Shown: one piece after another, positions 40,501-52,500 of the stretch | Position numbering within the stretch: the stretch's first letter is position 1 | Layout of the letters: the number at the start of each line of letters is the position of its first letter | Assembly (NCBI GenBank): GCA_021229015.1 | Contig: CM037782.1 | Span: forward strand, 43,615,224-43,679,223 | DNA length: 64,000 nucleotides | Direction of reading: 5' to 3' | Source of the DNA: Solen grandis | Taxonomy: Eukaryota > Mollusca > Bivalvia > Adapedonta > Solenidae | Position numbers and translations under genes: made by a program | Notes under the pieces: generated by a model | Told to the model about the DNA's origin: nothing | Seen by the model: only the letters and a program-made list of their open reading frames with translations | Database searches by the model: none

Positions 40501-43500
40501 CCCCGCCCTTGGCGGCCATGTTTTTTTACAGATCAAAATAATATTAGCAACTTTGGTAGAGGTTGACCCAAGGAACATCTGTACCAAATTATTTTGAAAT
40601 CTGGCCTGTAGTTTTGAAGGAGATGATTTTTAAAGTTTTCATTTTTTTTTCTTTTTGTTGCCATGGCAACCACAGTTCTACATGGATCAAGTTTATTTTA
40701 GCAACTTTTGTGAAGGTTGACCCAAGGATCATCCCTGCCAAGTTTAATCAAATTCTGTTCAGTGGTTTCAGAGGAGATGTTGTTTAAAGGTTTCTCTATA
40801 TACATATAAGGCAAATAAGCCCCGCCCCTGGCGGCCATGTTTTTTTACGGATCGGAATAATTTTAGCAACTTTGGTAGAGGTTGACCCAAGGAACATCTG
40901 TACCAAATTATTTTGAAAACTGGCCAGTAGTTTTGAAGGAGATGATTTTTAAAGTTTTCGAATTATTTTTCTTTTTGTTGCCATGGCAACCAGAGTTCTT
41001 CATGGATCAACTTTATTTTAGCAACTTTTGTAGAGCCTCACCCAAGGAACATTCCTGCCAAGTTTCATTAAATTCTGTCCAGCGGTTTCAGAGGAGATGT
41101 CGTTTAAAGCAAATTGTTGACGACGGACGACGCACGACGGACGACGCACGACGACGGACGCCGGACGAAGGGCGATCACAAAAGCTCACCTTGAGCACTT
41201 TGTGCTCAGGTGAGCTAAAAACACATTCAATGTTAAATATATTTGCTATTAATTTTTTTTCAAGTTTTAAGTTTTTGAACATTGCATGATGCATGATATA
41301 GCAATATATTGCAATATATTGCCAAAATTCAAAACATACATAAAATATATGGACACTTCTTCTATTTCAAGTTATATTAAGATATTTTCATATTGAACTT
41401 TTTTTTTGTAAGGTATCAACTCAAAATTCTTTGCCTTTACTTTTCAACTGATGTTTTGACTTTAAATTTCTGCTCAATCTTATAGGAACCATTACTACTT
41501 AATCATAGTAGCTTGTTTATACTGAATAACCACTGTGAAATTAATCACCTGAAGTTGTGAAATTTACTTTAGATTAAAAAACACATTCAACATTCAATGT
41601 TAAATATATTTGCTATTAATTTTTTTTCAAGTTTTAAGAAAATCTAAAAACTTGAAACTTATTTAGCTACTAAAACAAAATATATTACGATATATTGGAA
41701 GACAAATGGTATTGCAATATATTGCAATATTGCCCATCCCTAATAACGATGCTACTTTGTCCTTGAATGTTGTTATATTGAAATTTTGTCAGTATAATGA
41801 ATTTTATCAATGGACACCCAAACCTATCGTTATATATTTTAGCAGAAAAGTACTGAAAAAGCATCAAAGGTGATACATAACAAGAGTGTTCTTTGGAACA
41901 CGTGTGTCACCTGCTGGAGCATGACGGAAAAAGTGTGACAGACAGACCGATGAACAGACGGACAGACGGATGACATAAAAGTGATCCCTACGTGCAGGTG
42001 ACACAAAAGAAAGCAATTACAATGAGCGGTAACTGAAAACATGGACACCAGAATGAAACAAGAATGTAGTAAACAGGAAAATGACAGTTTTAATAACAAC
42101 AGTAGCAGAAACATCATCAATATCATTAATGACAACAAAAACATAATCAAAATCACCACCGCTACCATCAGCTCTATATCAGTATATCAAGAGTACTTCC
42201 TTGTCAATGATCTACATTATGGGGAGCGAAAAGTTTAAGTTTCAAAATTACTGAAATTGATATATTATGACCGAAAATATACATAATTATTATTATCTTA
42301 TGTAACATAACAACAAAAAAATAAATATATGATGTCTGTAACACAAGGCCGATCCATCACTCATTCTACTTTCTAACCTTCAAACTCGCTTATATAAAAT
42401 ACCAAAAGAATGCTAGTTCATCCAAGAAGCATGATACATGTGAATGGTTTTGAACATTGCATGATGCATGATCATGTCCTCCGAGATCAGACACCCACAA
42501 ACCACGATTTACATGGCGGGGAATCAGCTGACAGTCAGATGGGTACCAGCTGATGTATATAATCTGGTTCAAAGGTCATACATGGTTACAAAGGCAGGGC
42601 AAAAGATACAGAATGCGGCCAATCAAAGCTGTAGTTTATCAATACTGGATAGAGCTTTTAGATGAGTACACTTGATCTTTTGTATTGGTATCAACTTGGG
42701 GTTTGTTTTTACAGGAAAGGGACATAAGACATGACCAATGACATCCATTAGAGATCAACATCTTCTTGTGACATAACCAAAACAAAAACTTTTAAAACCA
42801 GAGTTGACAGTGGAACTTCATCTCATAATATACAATGCCACAATATCCAACAAAGATATGTCTCTACACTACTTGCATAACACCTCAATATCAGCAATAT
42901 AGGTGCTTAAACTCTGGATTCACCGAGAAATCAGGAGAAATCATAACTAGTTGAAGGGGTGCAAACTGTTAACATACCATAGAGTCTCTTTCTTTCACAT
43001 AAAAACCAGTCAGGAACTGTAACAGTCTGCAAGCAGTTCATAGGAAAATTTCTATCGCTAGCTAAAAATAATATAACTATCAAGAGCGCCACTGCAGATG
43101 ACTGTATAGACCTATCTGACAAATTATGGTTTGTGCCATTACTATCTGATCACTTGTTATATTTCATGGTTATACATCCATGGATTTTTTTTTCAAATCC
43201 ATGAAATAAAAAGAAGAGTCAGCTGTCAGAGAAATGTATATAAAACTAATTCAGTCAAGGCTGAGCAATTTGAGGGCTTGGTGAAAAAAACTATGGTATC
43301 TACATATGAATAAAGAAGCAGTTACAATAGTTTTGCTCTAAACACTTGGCAACCTTGAACCTTCACACAGATCAGCTGTGCAGGCAGCATAATGCTGAGG
43401 CAGCACACTGAACTAGCTAGTGACTGGGCGGGGTTTATCACACGGAAGACTGGGCAGGGAGGTACTTGCGTACAGGCGTTTCAAAAGATGTACTGTTTGT

Positions 43501-46500
43501 AGTTCAAGTACTTTTAAGTCTAAGTGAGGATTTTCTTTTTAACCAAGTTGCAAATTAAAATGTTTCAGTCCATTATTAGTGAGATGAATCATGTGCCCCT
43601 GTTCAAGGACTGAAAAACATGCGACATGTTTACCATTATATTTTCCAAAGTTAACAATATATTTTCAAAGTAACTGTTTAACCAAGTTATTGCACTCCCT
43701 AACTTCTTGCATTTTCACCCATCTTAAAAGCAAAGTGGATCTGAGTTTCAAATCACAAAGTGAGTTACTGCAAATGTATTGAGTCAATCACAGTGAGTTA
43801 CGCAATTGTATGAGTACCAAATCCAAAGTGAGTTACTGCAAATTGTATCTGAGTTACCACAAATCACAAAGTGAGTTACGCAAATTGTATCTGAGTTACC
43901 ACAAATCACAAAGTGAGTTACTGCAAATTGGATCTGAGATACCACAAATCACAAAGTGAGTTACGCAAATTGTATCTGAGTTACCACAAATAACAATGTG
44001 AGTTACTGCAAATTGTATCTGAGTTACCACAAATCACAAAGTGAGTTACGCAAATTGTATCTGAGTTACCACAAATAACAATGTGAGTTATGCAAATTGT
44101 ATCTGAGAAACCACAAATCACAAAGTGAGTTACGCAAATTGTATCTCAGTTACCACAAATAACAATGTGAGTTACTGCAAATTGGATCTGAGATACCACA
44201 AATCATAATGTGAGTTACTGCAAATTGGATCTGAGATACCACAAATCATAATGTGAGTCATGGCAAATTGGATCTGAGATACCACAAATCATAATGTGAG
44301 TCATGGCAAATTGGATCTGAGATACCACAAATCATAATGTGAGTCATGGCAAATTGGAACTGAGTTACCACAAAATTAATCACAATGCAAGTTGTCCCAA
44401 ATTGCAGGGGTTTTCTTAAGTGGACGCCCGCTTGCCCTTGCCGGGTTAAAATCACCATGGGCAAGTGATTTTTCCAAGGAGATAGGCAGTTGGGCAAGTT
44501 TATTTTCATAAATTAAATCTTTTTTTTTTTCTCTACATTATATAGGGGGTGAGTTGCTTGCAAATTGTGTTTCATAAATGTAATTAAAATTCATCTTAAT
44601 ACTACACATATTTAGTTTTAAACAGTAACAAACTCTAATAACTTAAAGATCGGACAAGCTGTTTTCAATGGGGGCAAGTAGATGTTCAAAGTCAGATCCT
44701 TAAGGAAACCCCTGAAATTGTGATCAGTTTTACCACAAATTGTGATCTATGTTGAGTTATTGCAAACAGAACTTAATCCATAACAGGAATCCTATAAAGA
44801 GAAGATCAAACTAGCCACTAAACCTCATGTGTTACAATCAACATAAATATTTGAAGAGACCCTGATAAACACTACCTGTTGTGTTATCACTAAGGTCACT
44901 CTGTTTAAGCTTACCTGCAACTGACCGATAAACTGGACAGTTCAAATCTTAACCAAGGCCACTGGGCAGTATTTTTATTGAAGTGTCCAGGGCCAATAAA
45001 CTTTCCAATCAAACAAGACTTCAGTTAAGTGTTTAAAATTCAAACTACAACACGTTTTATCCCCCCTCTTATCTCAAAAAAGTCGGCTGAATTTCATTTT
45101 AACACCAAGTTAAACAAGAATTAACCCAAATCAGCTAGAAATTCATTCAAATTCAAATCATAATGAAGAAATACCATTGAAGATGATGAATATCTCGAGA
45201 CAGTGCTTTGTCACTTTGCTTTGATTCTCTTACAGAGACAGTCTTGACACAGTTGAGGAATGAAAATAATAAAAAAAACATTCAAAAACAGAGCTCTGAT
45301 ACACTTATACAGGAATCACAGACAAAAAATATTCTATAAAAAAAAAAAAAAAAAAAAAAAAAAGGAAATAACTCAATTAAAATTTAGGCAATTGTGCCAT
45401 GCCAAAGTTATGCACAACTAGTAATGGTACTCATAAATGCTGTGTAGTTAATTCAAAATCTGATCAGTAGTATGTGAGAAATTGAGCAAATAAAATATAT
45501 TTAAGAGATATGACAAGGGGACATAACTCAACGAAAATTGAAGCAAGCATGACATGCCTTCAATATGTACACCTAGACTGCTGTGAAGTTAAATCTACAT
45601 CAGATTGACGGTAGTCGAGAAATAGCACAGAAAAAATATATTCAAAATACATAAAAAGGGCTAAATCAAGTAAATCAGGACGTGCCCACAATATGTGTAA
45701 CTAAGTTTTGTACTTATCAGTTTAATTAACCCTTTCCCTCATATAGACTCATTTTGACGCACTCAATAGGTACCACATAAAGCCTGATCTGCAGAAAACC
45801 ACAGTTAAACCTTACCAAATTTAATTATAAAGTCCTCATTTCCAGACCAATGAGGAGCAGGCTGATCTGGTTTTATGCTGTTCGCATAGGTCTTTTCATG
45901 GTGTCCTCTATGAGGGAAAGGGTTAAAATCCAACCAAAGTTATACTGAGAAATGGCAAGGACAAATGTTGTCTACAGACAGACCAACGAATGTGACTCCC
46001 ATACACTTCATAAATCTGAGGGTATAACATTAGACAGTGGTTAAAAAAGTGACCAATTTCCATACTTATTGCAGAGAAGGAATGTCCAATTCATCAATGT
46101 TTATAAAGCAACATATCTACAGTAAGCCTAATCAGGTTTCAAAATATTAACATCATTTTAAAAACAAACAAAATTAATGATGTTACTGTACAGAATGCAA
46201 TGTAACTTCATTTCTGGTTAGAAAAAGACCAAACCAGACCAAAAAGGAAGCTGATAGAGTTTTATATTTTGTTTCCAACATATATTAAATGAGAATATAA
46301 AATGGGAATAATTTCAATGACTGAATGACTTCCAAATGAAAGATCGAATCACTTATTGCACACATTTGAAGGTTCTGTGTTGAAAGGGAGGTAACTAGAC
46401 TTTCAAATTAGATTTTTGATACAGAGTAACCTTCTCAGAAACACTGAAAATAAGGGATACAACTTCAACATAACTCAGCAGAGAAATAAGGGACACAACT

Positions 46501-49500
46501 TCAGCATAACTCGGCAAAGTATGGTACTGAGTGATCTCCCCCGTTTTGTGAAATCAACAAGATTATAATTAATTTGAGGGAGAATATAACCATGCAATCT
46601 AAACATGATTGAGACTTAACCTTTTTTGATTTTATGCTATAAACTGATAACAAGAGGCCCATGATGGCCCTAAATCGCTCACCTGAGATAAATAGGTTGA
46701 CCCAAGGAACATTCCAATTTATTTTAAAATCTGGCCAGTAGTTTTGAAGAAGATGATTTTTAAAGTTTTCATATTTTTTTTCTTTTTGTAGCCATGGCAA
46801 CCAGAGTTCTATATGGATCAAGTTTATTTTAAAAACTTTTGTGAAGTTTGACCCAAGGATCATTCCTGTCAAGTTTAATCAAATTCTGTCCAGTGGTTTC
46901 AGAGGAAATGTTGATTAAAGTTTTCCCTATATACATATAAGGCAAATAAGCCCCGCCCCTGGCGGCCATGTTTTTTACGGATCGGATTTTTTTTTAGCAA
47001 CTTTGGTAGAGGTTGACCCAAGGAACATCTGTACCAAATTATTTTAAAATCTGGCCAGTAGTTTTGAAGGAGATGATTTTTAAAGTTTTCATTTTTTTTT
47101 TCTTTTTGTTGCCATGGCAACCAGAGTTCTACATGGATCAACTTTATTTTAGCAACTTTTGTGAAGGTTGACCCAAGGATCATCCCTGCCAAGTTTAATC
47201 AAATTCTGTACAGTGGTTTCAGAGGAGATGTTGTTTAAAGGTTTCTTTATATACATATAAGGCAAATAAGCCTCGCCCCTGGCGGCCATGTTTTTTTACG
47301 GATTGGAATAATTTTAGCAACTTTGGTAGAGGTTGACCCAAGGAACATCTGTACCAAATTATTTTGAAATCTGGCCAGTAGTTTTGAAGGAGATGATTTT
47401 TAAAGTTTTCAAATTATTTTTCTTTTTGTTGCCATGGCAACCAGAGTTCTTCATGGATCAACTTTATTTTAGCAACTTTTGTAGAGCCTCACCCAAGGAA
47501 CATTCCTGCCAAGTTTCATTTAATTCTGTCCAGCGGTTTCAGAGGAGATGTCGTTTAAAGCAAATTGTTGACGACGGACGACGCACGACGAAGGGCAATC
47601 ACAAAAGCTCACCTTGAGCACTCTGTGCTCAGGTGAGCTAAAAACAGTGTCCTGTCAGTGAGATAATATCCATATCCCACAGTGCGAGTGTAACAGATCT
47701 GACGGGTCTACTTTGAGATATATACATGTATAGGCATATAGAAATTAGGCATACAGAAAATATCTTTATATTGAGTTGATATTGAATATATCTCATCTAA
47801 AATGATACAACTGCACATTTTCACTTGTGCCTGTGAAAATTAATATTAACCCTTTCCCTCATATAGACTCATTTTGACGCACTCAACAGGTACCACATAA
47901 AGCCTGACCTGCAGAAAACCACAGTTAAACCCTACCAAATTTAATTACAAAATCCTCATTTCCAGACTACTGAGGAACAGCGAACAGCATAAAACCTGAT
48001 CAGCCTGCGAGTTACTCGCAGGCTGATCTGGTTTTATGCTGTTCGCATAGGTCTTTTCATGGTGTCCTTCCTCTATGAGGGAAAGGGATAAAATTGTATC
48101 ACTTTATCAGTGAGATATATTCCATATATACACCAAAAAATAATAAATACATTCTATACTTCTTAAAATTTATAACTTAATCAATATCAATTTACAGGAA
48201 ATTTAAATGGTAAATGAGACCTTCTTGGCTTTGCAGTATACTCTACAATAATGTATAAGGTAACAGAGCTTACAGAGAAAAATGGAAGGAGCAGTCTGAT
48301 CAGGTTTTGCTATGTATGCAAATGTGTCAAAATGAGTAGAAATTATTCAGATATGATGTGGTTTTTTTTGGTTTGTTTTTTTAAGTATTAATAACATGAT
48401 GCATTGATATTTTGTGTGCACATGTGCACATACACATGTGTTTGTTTGTGTGATTTCTTCAGTGTTTGACACTAAATTTCAAGCCAGGTATCCCGATGGA
48501 ACACCAGCTTTGAAATTCAAGAGTCCCTTTTGAGTCACTGCCATGTCATTCAGACATATAATGGCTTTATTCACATAAATATTAGTTAAAAAGGTTATGA
48601 TTCATCAAAGAGGTTACTAATAAAGTTTTATGAGGATGATTAAATAGGTTTTTGAGGATGATTAAATAGGTTTTTAACAAATGATGCTATCCAGTTTACA
48701 CTGGAAAAGCAGGTGTCCAAACGGAACACCTCACATGTCAATCCTGGAATCCGTTCCTAATATTTGGTGTCCTGGGGATTCCAGGACATTGTTAGTGTTG
48801 ACCCCTGCTCTTAGTCTGAAGGCTAAGATGATACCTAACAAAATGATACTTGCCTTCTATCCAAAAATACTTTATTTCACAATGTCAATATTTTGAGCAT
48901 TAAAAAGAAATTATTACTTTGGAATATGAATAAGATTAATTCCTTTGTAGTTTTAACTTATTTATTTCTTACAACTTATACTAATCCTTTTCGACGGTTC
49001 CTGGATTGGACCAGTACTTTGCGCCTGGGAAGGTCGTGAAGAATTTTTTCCTCCAACGGGGTTAATTCCTTTGGCATATGTCTGTCAAACTAATGGACAA
49101 TTTAATGTTATGGTATTAGGATATAACAACTGAATTTCACAGTCCAGTCAATACTGATGATACACATGAAGTTTAATGTATTAAGACAAAATTCAAATAA
49201 AAAACTTTTCTTTTTTTTTTTGAGGCCAAATGAAAAACTTAAGCAAGATCAGAATTTAAGCTGCAGAGGGACGCCACACACCCTGAAAACCTATCTGCAA
49301 CAAATCAGTCCTACAGGTTTTATGCTGTGAGTTTGAAATCACAATGTAAAACAACAGTTTTAAGCTTGATCAACCTGTATTTCTTCTTGAATTAAAGTGA
49401 TTTAGGAGAAAACAAACACGAAAAAAAAAAAAAAAAATATTTTAATGAATGAGCGATGTGAATATGCAGGTCTAAAAATAGACAAGAGGGCCATGATGGC

Positions 49501-52500
49501 CCTGGATCGCTCACCTGGTATCATTAGGCTATGTAAAATCAAGTGACTACAAGGGGCAGAGCCAATTTTGACCCCAGGGTCATGATTTGAACAAACTTGG
49601 TAGAGGTCTATTAGCCCATGTTACATACCAAATATCTAAACTCCAGACCTTGTGGTTTTTGAGAAGATTTTTCTAGTTTTTTCCAAAATATGTCTATGTA
49701 AAATCAAGTGATCCCTTGGGCGGGGCCAATTTTCACCAAATATCTAAACTCCAGGCCTTGTGGTTTCTGAGATGATTTTTCAAGTTTTTCCTATATTAGC
49801 CTATATTTAATTAAGTGACCCCTGGTGCTGGGCCAATTTTGACCCCAGGGCCATGATTTGAACAAACTTGGTAGTGATCTACAAGACAATGCTGCACACC
49901 AAATATCTAAACCCCAGGCCTTGTTGTTTCGGAGAAGAAGATTTTTCAAGTTTTTCCTATATTAGCCTTTGTTAAATCATGTGACCCCTGGGGCGGGCCC
50001 AATTTTGACCCCAGGGTCATAATTTGAACAATCTTGGTAGAAAGTCATAAGTTCAGGCTACATTCCAAAAACCAAAAGGCTAGGCCTTGTGGTTTTGGAG
50101 AAGAAGATTTTTAAAATTTTCATTTTTAAAATCTATTTTTAGCTCCTGTGACCTAGATTTTTGATCAATCAAATAAAATTTAACAACTTTGGTAAGGGGC
50201 CCCATAATGAACATTCCTGTGAAGTTTTATCAAAATCCAGTGAGTAGTTTAGAAGGAGATGTTGTTTAAAGAAATTGTTATCGACAGACGCATGCACACA
50301 CGGACGATGGACGACAGACAAAAGGCGATCACAAAAGCTCACCATGAGCACATTGTGCTCAGGTGAGCTAAAAATTATCCTACGTATAGCCAGACTCCTT
50401 GTGCATGCTCGACTATTATCGGTTGTTTCCATAATCATCGATTTTTGCTCTCTTGATAAACTTCAGCGATATCCATTGATATAGTTTGTGCAGAGATGTG
50501 AATACCTAGATATAATATAGCTTCGTGGCGTCGGTAACTAATTCTTTTGACATAATTAAACTGGTCGCTAAATGTACGAATTTTAAGGGAGGGGATCATA
50601 ATGAAAAAAGTCGTATCAGGATGTTTTCTTTAAACAATATTTGATAATATTGATATTAAGGTTCAGGTATAAAAATATGAGTAGCGTTATTAAACATTTA
50701 CAAACCTTCATATTCTAATCCCTCTTATTTTCTGTTAAAATCCTGTATCTGTGTTTATTTCCACAGAGAACATGTTAAAGAGTAAAATCCCTAACATATA
50801 TACTGATAAGAATAAAGTTTATTGTTTGGCATGATTATGTAATTTCCTGTTTGGGGTCAATCAATGGGTATTAAAAGGGTTACCCGAGTTAACTGATCTG
50901 TTTGTGTGCGGAGAGGTGCTTAATTGGATGTGCCAATTTGATGGGAATGATTTATGGCCCTGGGTGTGACATATTGTCAAATCTCAAGACAATAGCCAAT
51001 CACATAAAAAGGTGAAGCTTACAGATGGTCGGGTTTTATTAATTAAGAATTCAGATTTTCTGTCTTGTGACGTTTTAATTTTATCGGAATTACACGGGGC
51101 GTAATAAATGTGTCAGAAATTACATGGAGTATTGTTTAGATAATTCACCTGAGACAAACTGATATTGTATGTGTTTGTGTTAAATAATATCAATTCCCGA
51201 AAGGTGGAAATAGCCACATAATTTATGCTTCATTTCTTTTCCTCAATTTATAAGAGTTCTGAAGTTATTAAAACTTCAGTTATATATCAGCTATATATGT
51301 GTTTATGAATGTACCAAAATTTCTATGAGAATGGAAAAATGACAAAAAGTATCTGCAAATATGTGAAGCATAAGAAGACAAGAATGTAAAAGGTGGGTTT
51401 TGTTCGATTAACTTAATATGTGTTTTAGTATTTTGTTTTGTTCAGAAATTCCTATACCTTGTTTTAGAAGAATCAAATTTTTATCATCCTGTGTTGTGAC
51501 ATTTCATTCGATTCGTTAGAAAATGTAAGAGGAACACATGCGTCAGAAAAATTAAAGAAAATCGAATGAAACCAAAAAATGAAGTGTATTTAATACTGAA
51601 ATTAGCTTTAAAAGTCTATAATGTATTGAAAAATGCAATGTTTTGGTATATAGATCAAATAAATATATCCTTATATATATTAAATAGATCCTTAGCTGTT
51701 TAAGAGAGGAATAAATTCCTTAATTGATTTAAATTAATTCATTTAACAGTAGTAACAGACCATAAAAAATAGATTTCCTTGAAAACAAGCAGCAGGATTA
51801 TCAAATCGAAGAATACTAACACAAATACAGTCGAACTTGTCTTAGCGGTCACGTGTATTAAGCTGTCACCATGCCGTAAGCGGTCACTTAAATTTTTTTA
51901 ATTGTCGTGTAATCAGCGGTCACGTGTCTTCTGCGGCCAGCGGTCACCTTTGATGGTCAAATCCTTCTTTAATTGACTCCTAATTAGCAGTCAGCGGCAC
52001 CCAATCAACAGATGCAGGTGCAGACGGTCAATAGTTGACTCGCGCCGTACACTTAACCGTTAATTGCATACCCCCCACCCACTGTCATAATTGTTCCATT
52101 CATTGAGTGTGCAAACAAAGTACGGTGTGAATTGGTGTTTGACACGTTGTTATTTAACATCTGATTCGAGACAATATGATGACATTTCATTCGATTCATA
52201 AGAAAACATAAGAAATAAACATGCATCAGAAAATTAAAGAAAATAAAAAATGAAATCAAAAAATGAAGTGTATGAATATTGAAATTAGCTTTAAAACTTC
52301 ATAAGATATAGGAAATGCAAGGTCAAATAAATAAAGATCCTTAGCTATTTGAAGAGGAGCTTAATTTCTTGAGTGATTTTTACTGCTTCGCTAAAAAGTG
52401 TCGTCATAAGCTGATAAGAACAAGATTTTCTCTAAACCAATGTGCTCGGTTATCACATCAAAATTAATAATTAAAACACATATGTATAGTTCATCTACCT

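Larger units (their letters stand above)
39239..41752 (+). mobile_element. Old GGGCAATAT-ended element with internal duplication
   Basis: TAACGATTAGGACTGGG with GCAATATATTGCAATATATT at the left is mirrored by ATTGCAATATATTGC and CCCATCCCTAATAACGAT at the right, which look like degraded terminal inverted repeats. The interior contains the A/B duplication and the nested family-1 element. Confidence 0.5.

Noticed and set aside
40563..41289. Open frames reading MTQGTSVPNYFE and similar, also at 46501-47617 and 39812-40102
   Set aside because: They recur once per core unit of family-1 elements, on both strands, ending in the GACGG tract. They are by-products of the repeat, not genes.
42468..42665. 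65-codon plus-strand frame (MIMSSEIRHPQTT and on)
   Set aside because: Partly within a 25-bp direct repeat; no recognisable motif and no splice context. Could be a conserved non-coding block, but nothing supports a protein.
43740..44392. Regular repeats resembling a CRISPR array
   Set aside because: The units are contiguous 43-bp tandem copies with no unique spacers, and the window is animal DNA.
44258..44509. Repetitive minus-strand frame with ICHDSHYDLWYLRSN units
   Set aside because: It is produced by the 43-bp minisatellite; it has no start context, splice sites or family match.
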